Below are positions 1 through 8,016 of a stretch of DNA of 64,000 bases, piece after piece. Each line of letters opens with the position of its first letter. The stretch's first letter is position 1. Under the pieces are notes generated by a model, which worked only from the letters and a program-made list of their open reading frames with translations, did not search any database and was not told the origin of the DNA. The stretch comes from an uncultured archaeon. Lineage in GTDB: Archaea; Halobacteriota; Methanosarcinia; Methanosarcinales; Methanoperedenaceae. The stretch covers positions 1-64,000 of the forward strand of contig CABMIH010000065.1 of the NCBI GenBank assembly GCA_902386205.1, written 5' to 3'. The position numbers were made by a program, and so were the translations under genes.

Positions 1-480
1 TTGAATATTATGAAAAAGCACTGGGAATAGCTCAGGAGATCGGGGACAAACGAAATGAAAGCATATGGCTAAGTAACCTCGGTGATGTTCATATCAATCT
101 TGGCGAAATAGGAAAAGCTATCGAGTTTTATGACAACGCTCTGAAAATAGCTCAGGAAATTGGAGATAGACAGGCTGAAGGGGTGAATTATAGTAACCTC
201 GGCAGTGCTCAAATCAATCTTGGTGAATCCTGGAAAGCTATTGAATATTATGAAAAAGCACTGGGAATAGCTCAGGAAATTGGAGATAGACGTGCTGAAG
301 AAGTATATTTCAGTAATCTCGGTGACGCTCATGCCAATCTTGGTATGGCAAGAAAAGCTATTGAATATTATGAAAAAGCATTGGGAATAGCTCAGGAGAT
401 CGGAGACAAACAAAATGAAAGCATATGGCTAAGCAACCTCGGCATTTCTTATAGTAATCTTGGTATGGCAAGAAAATCGA
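1..480 (+). repeat. four tandem 120-bp TPR-coding repeats
   Basis: Units 1-120, 121-240, 241-360 and 361-480 each code one 40-residue TPR. Units starting at 1, 241 and 361 share an almost identical opening (ttgaatattatgaaaaagca). The repeat is in frame, so copy-number change by recombination would lengthen or shorten the protein without breaking it. The array continues past the left edge. Confidence 0.9.
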
Positions 481-1685
481 TTGAATACTTAAATAATGCG
501 GTAATGCTTGCGCATCAGACGAGTAATTCTTCATTTGAGGCTGCCTGTCTGTCTTATCTGGCACAAATGCACAGCCTTCTTAAAGATTACAAAACGACAT
601 CGGAGATCTGCCATGAAGTGGCTGCATTGACAGAAAAATTAGAGGCACAAACGAGAAAGGCTGAGATTTTTCTAAGACTTGGTGATTTGTCGGTTGAACT
701 GAAATCATTTGAGGAGGCTGCAGACAGGTACATGGAGGCACGCGAGATATATGCTAGCTTGAAACTGCCCCTTGATGAACTGAATGCACTTATCGGTATG
801 CTTGCCATCCATCGGAAATTAAAGGATGCTAAAGCGTTCGAACAAACAGCAGAAGAAGCGCATGCTTTGGCATGGCAAATAAATGACCCCATTATGCGGG
901 TGAATGCCCTTGTTAGGCTTGTTGAAAGCCTACGCTTTCATGAGGAATATGATAGAGTGTTAAAGATCATTGATGAAGCGCTAGCACTTCAACCTGATAA
1001 CCCATTAGTCTTGCGTGTTAAAGGCGATGTCTTGTGTGACATGGCGGACTACAGAGCTGCTGTCGAGATATTAGAAAAGGTCACGCAACTTAATCCTTTT
1101 GATAGCAGAGGCTTTGCGTCAAAAGGGTGGGCGCTGGAAAACCTCGGAAAAGAGCGAACGCAGGAGGCTCGGTTGGTATATGAAACTCTAATTGAATTGA
1201 ATCCTGATAACCTTTGGGCTCATAAAGGGCTTGCCAATGCCATGCGTTTACTTGGCGATACAAAAGCAGCAGTAAATAAATACCAATGGATTATTGAGCA
1301 ACAAGAAAAGCGCGATGTTGCTGATGCAGGTACAATGAACATGACTGGCTGGTGCTACTACCAATTGGAACATTATGACAAAGCCATCCAACTTCTTACC
1401 AATGCTCTTATCCTCGATCCTGACGATGTCTCTGATCAGTTTGATCTTGCTTTGTCTTTAATGTGCAGTGGAGAGCATAGTAAGGCATTACAAGAATATC
1501 AGAGAGGTCTAGAAAAGGCTCAAAGTAAGCATGTTTTGCATCGCCGTGGTCTGCTCTATGTGGCCTTAGATGATCTTAAGGAAGCTCTTACGACAAAACC
1601 AGAACTGAGGAAAGTGAAAGAGGTTCAGGGGGTACAGAAAAGGTTGAAAATGGTCTTGGATCAGGCAAAAGCATCCCTATTATAG
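1..1685 (+). CDS. TPR-repeat protein, C-terminal part (5' end beyond window)
   Basis: The frame is open from the left edge, so the true start lies outside; the first in-window ATG at 183 is inside the repeat array and is not the start. The first ~160 codons are four 40-residue TPR_12-like repeats with the core NLG...KAIEYYEKALGIAQEIGD. A helical linker follows, then more divergent classical TPRs (for example ALQPDNPLVLRVKGDVL near codon 330, and the YDKAIQLLTNALILDPDD repeat). No enzymatic domain is seen in the visible part. TPR arrays of this kind are protein-interaction scaffolds; in archaea they are often fused to N-terminal STAND/ATPase or CHAT domains, which cannot be checked here. No other gene on the strand is close downstream. 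Confidence 0.9.
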   Translation, partial: EYYEKALGIAQEIGDKRNESIWLSNLGDVHINLGEIGKAIEFYDNALKIAQEIGDRQAEGVNYSNLGSAQINLGESWKAIEYYEKALGIAQEIGDRRAEEVYFSNLGDAHANLGMARKAIEYYEKALGIAQEIGDKQNESIWLSNLGISYSNLGMARKSIEYLNNAVMLAHQTSNSSFEAACLSYLAQMHSLLKDYKTTSEICHEVAALTEKLEAQTRKAEIFLRLGDLSVELKSFEEAADRYMEAREIYASLKLPLDELNALIGMLAIHRKLKDAKAFEQTAEEAHALAWQINDPIMRVNALVRLVESLRFHEEYDRVLKIIDEALALQPDNPLVLRVKGDVLCDMADYRAAVEILEKVTQLNPFDSRGFASKGWALENLGKERTQEARLVYETLIELNPDNLWAHKGLANAMRLLGDTKAAVNKYQWIIEQQEKRDVADAGTMNMTGWCYYQLEHYDKAIQLLTNALILDPDDVSDQFDLALSLMCSGEHSKALQEYQRGLEKAQSKHVLHRRGLLYVALDDLKEALTTKPELRKVKEVQGVQKRLKMVLDQAKASLL

Positions 1686-2052
1686 GCGGCTACTATATGC
1701 GGTCCAGAGCCACATATCATCATGAAAAGTACTTGTATGCTCAGATTGTGTGAAAACTCAGGAGAAAAGGCGGCATGCTGCTGGTAAGGCTGTGGGCCTC
1801 TCGTTTCGATTCATCCCCCTGTCGATAATGATAACGCTTTGCTTTTTCTCCGCCATTTATTTCACTGTTCATCTGAATATATGAAATGGTTCTGAGCATA
1901 TAAATCCCAAACTTTATAAAAGGAAGAAACATACCATAAGTCGAAGGCTTTTGTTGTGGATTAGGGTAGCCCTCCCGGGGCTTATTTCTTTCTCGTTTTG
2001 TTTCAACTGAAAAGTAGAAATACCATAAACAATAATTATAATTTGTGGGAGC
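1686..2052. other. intergenic region, likely promoter of the flavodoxin operon
   Basis: No convincing gene in these 367 bases. A TATA-like stretch (aactttataaaagg, about 1910-1923) lies well upstream of the flavodoxin start, and an AT-rich run (aataattataattt, about 2030-2043) lies directly before it. A short inverted repeat agccc/gggct near 1968-1982 could form a small hairpin. Confidence 0.4.
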
Positions 2053-2499
2053 ATGCCTAAACTTGTAATTATCTATGGAACAGGTTCGCATAATACAGAA
2101 ATGATGGCCAGGGCGATACAGGAAGGTGCAAGAACTGAAGGTATTGAAGTTGTGCTTGAAAATGTGAACGATGCAAACAAGAACGATATCTGGGACGCTG
2201 ACGCAATAGCAGTCGGCTCACCGAATTATAACCATGCGATGATGCCAACGGTCAGGAAATTCCTGAGTGAGCTTGCAGATATCGACTTATCAGGAAAGAC
2301 AGGCCTCGCGTTCGGATCGTACGGCTGGAGCTTTGAAGCCACGGAGGGAATAAACGAAATTTTAGCTTCCCGGGGTGTGGAAATGATGGCGGATCTATGC
2401 GTAAAAAGAATGCCTGGCGAGGATGATCTTGAAGAATGCCGGAAAGCGGGAGTGCTGCTTGCACGAAACTCAAAAAGAATGGAGGTGTTATATGTGTAG
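2053..2499 (+). CDS. flavodoxin-family protein
   Basis: 148 residues, the size of a short flavodoxin. The N-terminal strand and FMN phosphate loop are recognisable (LVIIYGTGSHNTEMMARAI, residues 4-22), as are the second and third FMN-contacting regions (AVGSPNYNHAMMPTVRKFL around 55-70 and GLAFGSYGWSFEA around 84-96). It is very similar in layout to the C-terminal flavodoxin domain of the flavodiiron protein two genes downstream, suggesting duplication or joint service. It should be a cytosolic one- or two-electron carrier. The stop overlaps the start of the next gene by 8 nt, so the two are translationally coupled. Confidence 0.85.
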   Translation: MPKLVIIYGTGSHNTEMMARAIQEGARTEGIEVVLENVNDANKNDIWDADAIAVGSPNYNHAMMPTVRKFLSELADIDLSGKTGLAFGSYGWSFEATEGINEILASRGVEMMADLCVKRMPGEDDLEECRKAGVLLARNSKRMEVLYV

Positions 2500-2647
2500 C
2501 GTAGGAGATTCCTTCGGTGTAGAGCTTGAAGGCGGCATGGAAGTGCACGAATACGTGTGCAATCATTGCGGAAAGAGCTTCAAGGGAATCGGGAGCAATG
2601 TCGGCTGCCCGAAATGCCGCTCTAAAGATGTAAAATGCATAGATTGA
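2492..2647 (+). CDS. small zinc-ribbon protein
   Basis: 51 residues starting at ATG 2492, chosen because GGAGGTG (2481-2487) sits just upstream; an upstream in-frame start at 2423 would bury the gene in the flavodoxin. Two CxxC knuckles (CNHC and CPKC, 14 residues apart) form a one-metal zinc ribbon. It is not a canonical rubredoxin, whose knuckles are about 29 residues apart and carry CxxCG/CPxCG. It lies between flavodoxin and flavodiiron protein genes, where other organisms often have rubredoxin, so an electron-transfer or metal-binding accessory role is a fair inference but not shown. Confidence 0.75.
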   Translation: MCSVGDSFGVELEGGMEVHEYVCNHCGKSFKGIGSNVGCPKCRSKDVKCID

Positions 2648-2675
2648 GAAAATTTAAAATCAGGAGTAAAATAAA

Positions 2676-3869
2676 ATGGTTGTTGAATTGAAAGAAAACG
2701 TATATTGGGTCGGGGTCGTGGATTGGAACATCAAGCATTTCCACGGTCATGAATATTCGACCCACAGGGGAACAACGTATAACTCGTACCTTATTATCGA
2801 TGAAAAAGTAGCCCTGGTGGATACGGTATGGGGGCCGTATTCGCAGGAGTTGATAGATAACATCGAAACGGTCATTGACATCAAGAAAATAGATTATGTT
2901 GTGGCAAACCATGCCGAAACCGACCACTCGGGAGGGCTTCCTGAATTGATGAAATACATCCCTGATGCAACTGTGATTGTCTCGGAAAAAGGACATGAAA
3001 GCGTTTTTAAGCATTACCATAAGCGCTGGAATTTCAAGGTCGTAAAAACCGGGGACACTGTCAGTCTCGGGAAAAACAGCCTTGTTTTTGTGGCGGCACC
3101 CATGCTCCACTGGCCTGACAGCATGTTCACGTATCTTACGGGCAAAAACATCCTGATGCCCAATGACGCCTTCGGCCAGCATTATGCATCATCGGGGCGT
3201 TTTAATGACGAAGTGGATGAGATAGAGGTTTACCAGGAAGCCATAAAATATTATGCCAATATCCTGACGCCATTTAGCGACCTTGTGACAAGAAAAATAG
3301 ACGAGTTCAAGAAATTGAACATACCGGTCGATATCATTGCACCGAGCCACGGGATAATCTGGAGAAAGGATCCATTGCAGATAGTGGAGAAGTATTATGA
3401 ATGGGCATCCGGGAAGAACGAAGGCTCCGTGGTCATAATCTACGATACAATGTGGAATGCCACCGAGAAAATGGCGCTTGCCATTGCGCAGGGACTTGGG
3501 GAGGAAGGCGTGAAGTTCAAGCTGTTCAATATGGCTGTGTGCGACCGAAACGACGTACTGGCGGAAGTATTCAAGGCAAGGGGTATCCTGATCGGTTCTC
3601 CCGCCCTGAATAACGGCCTGCTGCCCACGATCAAACCGATACTTGAGGACCTGAAGGGGTTGAAGTTCAAGAATAAAGTTGGCGCTGCATTCGGGTCATA
3701 TGGATGGAGCGGTGAAAATGTGAAGCTCATCGAGGAAAACCTTGAGAAAGCAAAGATTAAGATATTGCAGGAAGGCATCAAGTTCAAATGGCAGCCCATA
3801 AAAGAAGAACTTGAGAGATGTGTGGAGTTTGGCAGGAGTTTTGCGAAAGGCTTAAAAAGCTGCGAGTGA
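2676..3869 (+). CDS. fprA: flavodiiron protein (FprA, A-type flavoprotein)
   Basis: 397 residues, the normal length for a two-domain flavodiiron protein. The metallo-beta-lactamase-like domain (about 1-245) has the diiron ligand motif HxExDH in NHAETDHSGG, then LHWPDSMF, NDAFGQH and PSHGIIW ligand regions. The C-terminal flavodoxin domain (about 250-395) starts VVIIYDTMWNATEKMA and keeps the FMN loops SPALNNGLLPT and GSYGWSGENV. Family members reduce O2 to water (FprA of methanogens uses F420H2) or NO to N2O in the cytosol. Its gene is preceded by flavodoxin and zinc-ribbon genes that may feed or modulate it, and followed by a YHS protein; all point to oxygen or nitrosative stress defence in an anaerobe. 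Confidence 0.93.
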   Translation: MVVELKENVYWVGVVDWNIKHFHGHEYSTHRGTTYNSYLIIDEKVALVDTVWGPYSQELIDNIETVIDIKKIDYVVANHAETDHSGGLPELMKYIPDATVIVSEKGHESVFKHYHKRWNFKVVKTGDTVSLGKNSLVFVAAPMLHWPDSMFTYLTGKNILMPNDAFGQHYASSGRFNDEVDEIEVYQEAIKYYANILTPFSDLVTRKIDEFKKLNIPVDIIAPSHGIIWRKDPLQIVEKYYEWASGKNEGSVVIIYDTMWNATEKMALAIAQGLGEEGVKFKLFNMAVCDRNDVLAEVFKARGILIGSPALNNGLLPTIKPILEDLKGLKFKNKVGAAFGSYGWSGENVKLIEENLEKAKIKILQEGIKFKWQPIKEELERCVEFGRSFAKGLKSCE

Positions 3870-3907
3870 ATTTCAATATCACTCTTTATTGAGTGGAGGA
3901 AAATAAT

Positions 3908-4096
3908 ATGGCTATAGACCCGGTTTGTGGAATGAGTGTTGATGAGAAGACTGCACAGTTCAAGACGGATTATAAAGGCAGTACCTATTATTTCTGCTCT
4001 TCAGGATGTAAGAAATCGTTTGAGTCTGAACCTGAGAAATACTTGAAGGGCGGGAAGGAGATGCCTGCAAAGAAGCCCTGGTGGAAGTTCTGGTAA
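3908..4096 (+). CDS. YHS/TRASH-domain metal-binding protein
   Basis: 62 residues from ATG 3908, preceded by GGAGGA at 3895-3900; a longer GTG start at 3893 would overlap this ribosome site. The whole protein is a YHS domain: DPVCGMSV at residues 4-11, then YYFCSSGCKKSFESEPEKYL. Three cysteines match the treble-clef-like TRASH metal site. Such small proteins bind or sense copper or other soft metals and are often beside P-type ATPases or redox enzymes. Here it trails the flavodiiron gene by 38 nt and is probably co-transcribed. Confidence 0.85.
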   Translation: MAIDPVCGMSVDEKTAQFKTDYKGSTYYFCSSGCKKSFESEPEKYLKGGKEMPAKKPWWKFW

Positions 4097-4137
4097 CAAG
4101 ATTTGATAAAGAATAATTATTGTTTCATGTAAATAAC

Positions 4138-4752
4138 TCAGCGCTTGTTAATTAAAACACGCAGAAGTTTTCCAATCACCGAGAGGGAACCGGATTTCAT
4201 CATCTTTGTTATAGCGCCGGGCTCGCCTGTACTATCGAAAGTTTCATGGTGAACAATTGTGGATAGTGGCAGTCTCGGAGGTACTGAAGCTTTCCCGATC
4301 TCGTATCCGAAGGCGATGAGTGCTATGAGCTTGAGATTTGGGGGTATGTGCAGGATGCTTCTCACTGCCGGTTCTTCAAATGCTCCTATCCAGCATGAGC
4401 CTATGCCAAGCGAGGTTGCCATAAGGGTCATATTAGCCCCGGCTATCGAAGCATCAATGATATACGTTCTACTCCCGGCCCCGGGATCGGCGCATACGAC
4501 CACAGCCGCACCTGCTTCCCCTACGTGACGCGATTTGAATGCTTTATAGTAGCATCTTTCGGCCAAAGCTGCAAGTTTTTCCTTTCCTGTAACCACTATG
4601 AAGCGCCAGGGCTGGGCATTCGCACCTGAGGGGGCCCACCTGCCTGCATCAAGAATCTGCTCCATGCATTCATCAGGGATCTTCCTGCCGTCAAAATGCC
4701 TGACACTGCGGCGCTTTTTGATTATTTCAAGGAGGATATTGCTCTCTTTCAT
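4138..4752 (-). CDS. nitroreductase-family protein
   Basis: 204 residues. The FMN-binding opening RRSVRHFDGRKIPDECMEQILDAGRWAPSGANAQPWRFIVV (split by eye at residues 14-54) is diagnostic of the nitroreductase fold; the family region around GIGSCWIGAFEEPAVRSIL is also intact. These are FMN-dependent oxidoreductases, usually dimeric and cytosolic; the natural substrate cannot be read from the sequence. It is convergent with the flavodiiron operon. A basic tail (GKLLRVLINKR) follows the domain. Confidence 0.88.
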   Translation of the reverse strand: MKESNILLEIIKKRRSVRHFDGRKIPDECMEQILDAGRWAPSGANAQPWRFIVVTGKEKLAALAERCYYKAFKSRHVGEAGAAVVVCADPGAGSRTYIIDASIAGANMTLMATSLGIGSCWIGAFEEPAVRSILHIPPNLKLIALIAFGYEIGKASVPPRLPLSTIVHHETFDSTGEPGAITKMMKSGSLSVIGKLLRVLINKR

Positions 4753-4935
4753 ATTCAGGAAATCCAGAATTCTATAACTTCCTGGCGCACCCAGAGACCA
4801 CTTTCTTTCCTGAAAGGAAATAAAGAATCGAGCCGATTACCAACAGGTCAAGTATCCGTCTCGCCTGGGAATTCTCAAGAGTGCGCAGTTGTCTCAGGAG
4901 AGTATATTCAGCAGTTCCTATGGAAATCATTTAAT

Positions 4936-5223
4936 TTACTCTGAGACCTTTTCAAGAATATTCTCAATTTTATTAACCTTTTTCTCTATTCTTTCTATAG
5001 ACTCTTTCATAGCGATAATGTCCACAGAGGTTTTCGAGTCCTGCATTTTTACGAGACAGCATCTTGCTGCTATTATCAGGTATCCTACAACTGCCAATGG
5101 AATTAAATATTTGAAAAATAAAACCATAAACGGCACTATTGAAATCCCAATCAGGCTAAATACTGCAATAAGAATAATAATCGCAGCAATTAAGCTTATT
5201 ATCCATATTTTATTTATTTTCAT
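4936..5223 (-). CDS. small two-helix membrane protein with C-terminal coiled coil
   Basis: 95 residues: a hydrophobic first helix (IWIISLIAAIIILIAVFSL, about 6-24), a second (about 26-52), then a charged coiled coil (MKESIERIEKKVNKIENILEK, ending the protein). The start is supported by AGGAGG just upstream on the minus strand. It follows the HTH gene by 3 nt, so the two form a regulator plus membrane-protein unit of the kind where an anchor or partner controls the regulator. No family recognised. Confidence 0.7.
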   Translation of the reverse strand: MKINKIWIISLIAAIIILIAVFSLIGISIVPFMVLFFKYLIPLAVVGYLIIAARCCLVKMQDSKTSVDIIAMKESIERIEKKVNKIENILEKVSE

Positions 5224-5226
5224 TAT

Positions 5227-5535
5227 TTATTCCTCCTTTATTTTCTGAATCACTTCAAGGCTCACAACCAGCTCGAAAGGCACTGATTTATAATATCTCC
5301 GAAAGTATGGCGTCTCCTCTGAGACCTGGCTTCTCCCTTCCACCAGCCCCAGTTTCTCAAACTGTTTGATATAGATATTGACCAGGGGTCTTGAGATACC
5401 AAGCTCTTCTGAAATCTCCCTTGCATACTTCTCCTCTTTACCTATCGCCCTGAGTATGGCAAGGCGCTGCTCGTTCCCGAGGAACCCGAGGAGCTTTGCA
5501 AGCTCAGGGATGGAGTTGATTGCAAGTCTTAACAT
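5227..5535 (-). CDS. ArsR-like winged-helix transcriptional regulator
   Basis: 102 residues from ATG 5535 (MLRLAINSIPELAKLLGFLGNEQRL). The open frame extends upstream to 5661, but that would cover the palindromic promoter site and the end of the ABC permease gene, so the shorter form is preferred. The winged helix covers ELAKLLGFLGNEQRLAILRAI and ISEELGISRPLVNIYIKQFEKLGLVEG. No cysteine pair for metal sensing is seen. The C-terminal part (YYKSVPFELVVSLEVIQKIKEE) may dimerise. A 14-bp perfect palindrome lies 14 bases upstream of the start and may be its own operator. Confidence 0.82.
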   Translation of the reverse strand: MLRLAINSIPELAKLLGFLGNEQRLAILRAIGKEEKYAREISEELGISRPLVNIYIKQFEKLGLVEGRSQVSEETPYFRRYYKSVPFELVVSLEVIQKIKEE

Positions 5536-5548
5536 GTGTTTAATATTA

Positions 5549-5562
5549 TTTACATATGTAAA
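5549..5562. promoter_or_regulatory. 14-bp palindrome, candidate operator of the ArsR-like gene
   Basis: TTTACATATGTAAA is a perfect palindrome in the promoter region of the winged-helix gene that starts at 5535. Its position at the expected transcription start suits autorepression by a dimeric regulator. Inference only. Confidence 0.45.
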
Positions 5563-5599
5563 GATAAAACTTTCGGATTGGTAATTACCTTTACGATTC

Positions 5600-6808
5600 T
5601 CACTCAGCCCTGAGGGCCTCAACAGGATCAAGCCTTGAAGCCTTGTTCGCCGGGTAAACACCTGCGATGGTCGTCGTGATCACGCCGAAAGCAAGGCCAA
5701 TCGCAAGCGAAGTCCATGTTACAGCTATCGGGAAATCGCCAAGCGTGGATATAAGGGTTGATATCCCAGCACCGATGGTTATGCCGATAAGGCCGCTCAC
5801 AAATCCCATAAGTCCCGATTCAAGCATGAAAAGCATCTGGATGTTTCCACGCGTTGCGCCTACCGCCTTCATCACGCCGATCTCTTTTATCCGCTCTGTG
5901 ACTGTGAGCATCATCACATTCACTATCCCGATACCTCCCACAACGAGCGATATTGCGCCGATACCACCAAGCGCGTACTTTATCATTGTAAGCAACTGGC
6001 CTAATTGTTCTAGGATGGATTTCATCAGGAAAACAGTGTATGCTTCATCCTTGTGAAGCCTTTTCAGGGGATCATCAAGCCTTTTTGCCGTGGTTTCCAC
6101 CTGGTTCTGGTCTTCTACTGTCACGAGAATATATGAATAGGAATAATTCCTTACATCAAGAAGGTCTTTCATCGCCTGGTGCGTTGTATAAACCGCCATG
6201 TTCTCATTTCCCCCGAAGGCGCTGGTCTGGTTTTTTTCTTTAAGTATTCCCACAATAGTAAAGTCCCTGCTCACATCGTTGTTCTTATTTTTTATGCTCA
6301 TACGCATGCCCGGGTTAAGCGGCATTTTGAACATCTTATTTGCGATATCGCTGCCTATCACTATCGCGCTCCTGTCGGAATCCATTAAGAAGCGCCCTTT
6401 ATCCACGGATTCGGCCAGATCGGCCGTTTTTGTGGGTATTACAGCAGATATTGATACCATGCGCTCTTCGTCCCTGAATTTTACGGACATGTAACCATCA
6501 GTTCTTGGCGATACAGTTTTTACGCCAACAACGTTTTCAAGTGCATGAACATCCTTATCATCAAACTCGGCAGGTTTCTGGTAAAATTTTCCCTGCTCAA
6601 AACCGGACCCCCCGGGAAATACGGTGATGACATCCAGGTCCATATCGCTGAACGCCTTGCCCACACCAGCCTGGAGCCCCTCACCGACTGAAAGCATGAC
6701 AACTATGGCGATAACGCCGATTATTATCCCGAGGCTTGACATCAGGGTTTTGAATTTATTGCTTCTGAAACTTATGAACACTGCCTCAAAAGCGTCAATG
6801 AGCTTCAT
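5600..6808 (-). CDS. MacB-type ABC transporter permease (FtsX domain)
   Basis: 402 residues with the MacB/FtsX layout: N-terminal helix (FKTLMSSLGIIIGVIAIVVMLSVGEGL, about 18-45), a large extracytoplasmic MacB_PCD domain (about 46-270), then three C-terminal helices (about 275-395) and the typical ending YPANKASRLDPVEALRAE. It overlaps the COG1361-like gene upstream by 4 nt and is the last gene of the operon. Its ATPase partner is the LolD/MacB-like gene at 10052-10732, four genes upstream. Exports or releases an unknown substrate, or acts as a mechanotransmitter, as MacB relatives do. Confidence 0.9.
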   Translation of the reverse strand: MKLIDAFEAVFISFRSNKFKTLMSSLGIIIGVIAIVVMLSVGEGLQAGVGKAFSDMDLDVITVFPGGSGFEQGKFYQKPAEFDDKDVHALENVVGVKTVSPRTDGYMSVKFRDEERMVSISAVIPTKTADLAESVDKGRFLMDSDRSAIVIGSDIANKMFKMPLNPGMRMSIKNKNNDVSRDFTIVGILKEKNQTSAFGGNENMAVYTTHQAMKDLLDVRNYSYSYILVTVEDQNQVETTAKRLDDPLKRLHKDEAYTVFLMKSILEQLGQLLTMIKYALGGIGAISLVVGGIGIVNVMMLTVTERIKEIGVMKAVGATRGNIQMLFMLESGLMGFVSGLIGITIGAGISTLISTLGDFPIAVTWTSLAIGLAFGVITTTIAGVYPANKASRLDPVEALRAE

Positions 6809-8016
6809 TCCGATTTAGCTCTCCTGCGCTTCATAAATACAAAGAACACGGCAATTATGATAACTGCTGCCGCAAGGAGGGCAATCACAGGCAAAAGTGA
6901 TTCCTTGCCTGCATTTCCTGTCGGGGCGGCCTTTGAACCATTGAACATCACGCCCAGCACCTCCGACTCATGCCAGTTGTTCCCGTTCTTGAACTTCAGC
7001 TTGAAACCGATATTGTCCGGATTGACGGCTTTCATATCGAACTTGACAGTAAAGAGCTCATCGGGCTCCATCGTGCCTATGAAATACTCGGCAGGCTCGA
7101 ACGTCGCATTACCCACGGGTATAACAGTTGCAGCCTGGACAGTATTCGGCCTGTTATTCGCCACGTTGAGAATGATCTTGCCAGGATTCAATTCCGGTGT
7201 CTCGGAAAGCGAGGTTCCTATGGATGAAGAATCCACCTTTACCGGTATCTTGAGATTCAGGCTGTAAAGCCTTGCTGCCCCTTTGAGGTCAAAGTCAATG
7301 AAATAAGTGCCGTCGAGGGTATCGTTCCTGACCTTTATTGTATATGAAAGCTCGACAGAATCGCCTGGTCCTACGATGCCTGCATTGTAGTACGGGTCGC
7401 TGGTCACATCCACAACCTCATTCCCCAGAAGCTCTGCCGATTGTATATGGGCGTTCATGCTGTAATCCGTGCCGTCCATTTTGATCGTATATTCTGAAGC
7501 GCTGTTTTTTAGCGTAAGTGTCACTGTGGCCGTATCGCCTGGCATAAGTACTTCGGGTGATACTGTGTATTTTTCAAGCCTCACGGTCCCTTTAGCGTCC
7601 ACGACCTCGCTCCCTACCTCGATATCGAATTCTTTTTTGGTGAAAACGCCGTCTATCCTGTAGCCGATCTCTATTGTATTTGTACCCACAAAGGCGTTCT
7701 TATCCACGTGCACAGAATATTTGTACACTATTTCATCCTTTTTCCGTATTGTTCCGGGATATTTTATCATGCTTTCCCCGGATTTTATCGAGAAAGGGTA
7801 TTTCGGGACAAATTCAACCGCTACACCATTTACATCGCTGTCCCCAATATTTTTGATCCGCACCCATATGCTGAAATCCGAGTCCGGGCTGACAGGATAA
7901 GGGTCGTATTTTATAAGGCTTATTTCAAGCTGGTTATCTGCAACACCCGCGCTCACTGCACCTGTAAACGATAATATGATGCAAAGCGCGATCAATATAT
8001 TAATTTTTTTGTACAT
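6805..8016 (-). CDS. COG1361-like exported membrane-anchored beta-domain protein
   Basis: 403 residues: signal peptide (about 1-23, INILIALCIILSFTGAVSAG), three CARDB/NEW3-like beta-sandwich stretches (for example VRIKNIGDSDVNGVAVEF and LTLKNSASEYTI), and a C-terminal anchor (LLPVIALLAAAVIIIAVFFVFMKRRR). This is the S-layer-associated COG1361 layout. It overlaps the permease gene upstream by 17 nt and the one downstream by 4 nt, so it belongs to the ABC operon and is probably the extracytoplasmic partner that hands substrate to, or couples, the MacB-type permease. Confidence 0.85.
   Translation of the reverse strand: MYKKINILIALCIILSFTGAVSAGVADNQLEISLIKYDPYPVSPDSDFSIWVRIKNIGDSDVNGVAVEFVPKYPFSIKSGESMIKYPGTIRKKDEIVYKYSVHVDKNAFVGTNTIEIGYRIDGVFTKKEFDIEVGSEVVDAKGTVRLEKYTVSPEVLMPGDTATVTLTLKNSASEYTIKMDGTDYSMNAHIQSAELLGNEVVDVTSDPYYNAGIVGPGDSVELSYTIKVRNDTLDGTYFIDFDLKGAARLYSLNLKIPVKVDSSSIGTSLSETPELNPGKIILNVANNRPNTVQAATVIPVGNATFEPAEYFIGTMEPDELFTVKFDMKAVNPDNIGFKLKFKNGNNWHESEVLGVMFNGSKAAPTGNAGKESLLPVIALLAAAVIIIAVFFVFMKRRRAKSE

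Noticed and set aside
1-480. 120-bp tandem repeats as a CRISPR or satellite array
   Set aside because: Units are in frame, adjacent without spacers, and code TPRs.
1741-2091. 116-residue minus-strand frame upstream of the flavodoxin
   Set aside because: Composition is unlike a protein gene (many scattered aromatic and basic residues), and it overlaps the flavodoxin start.
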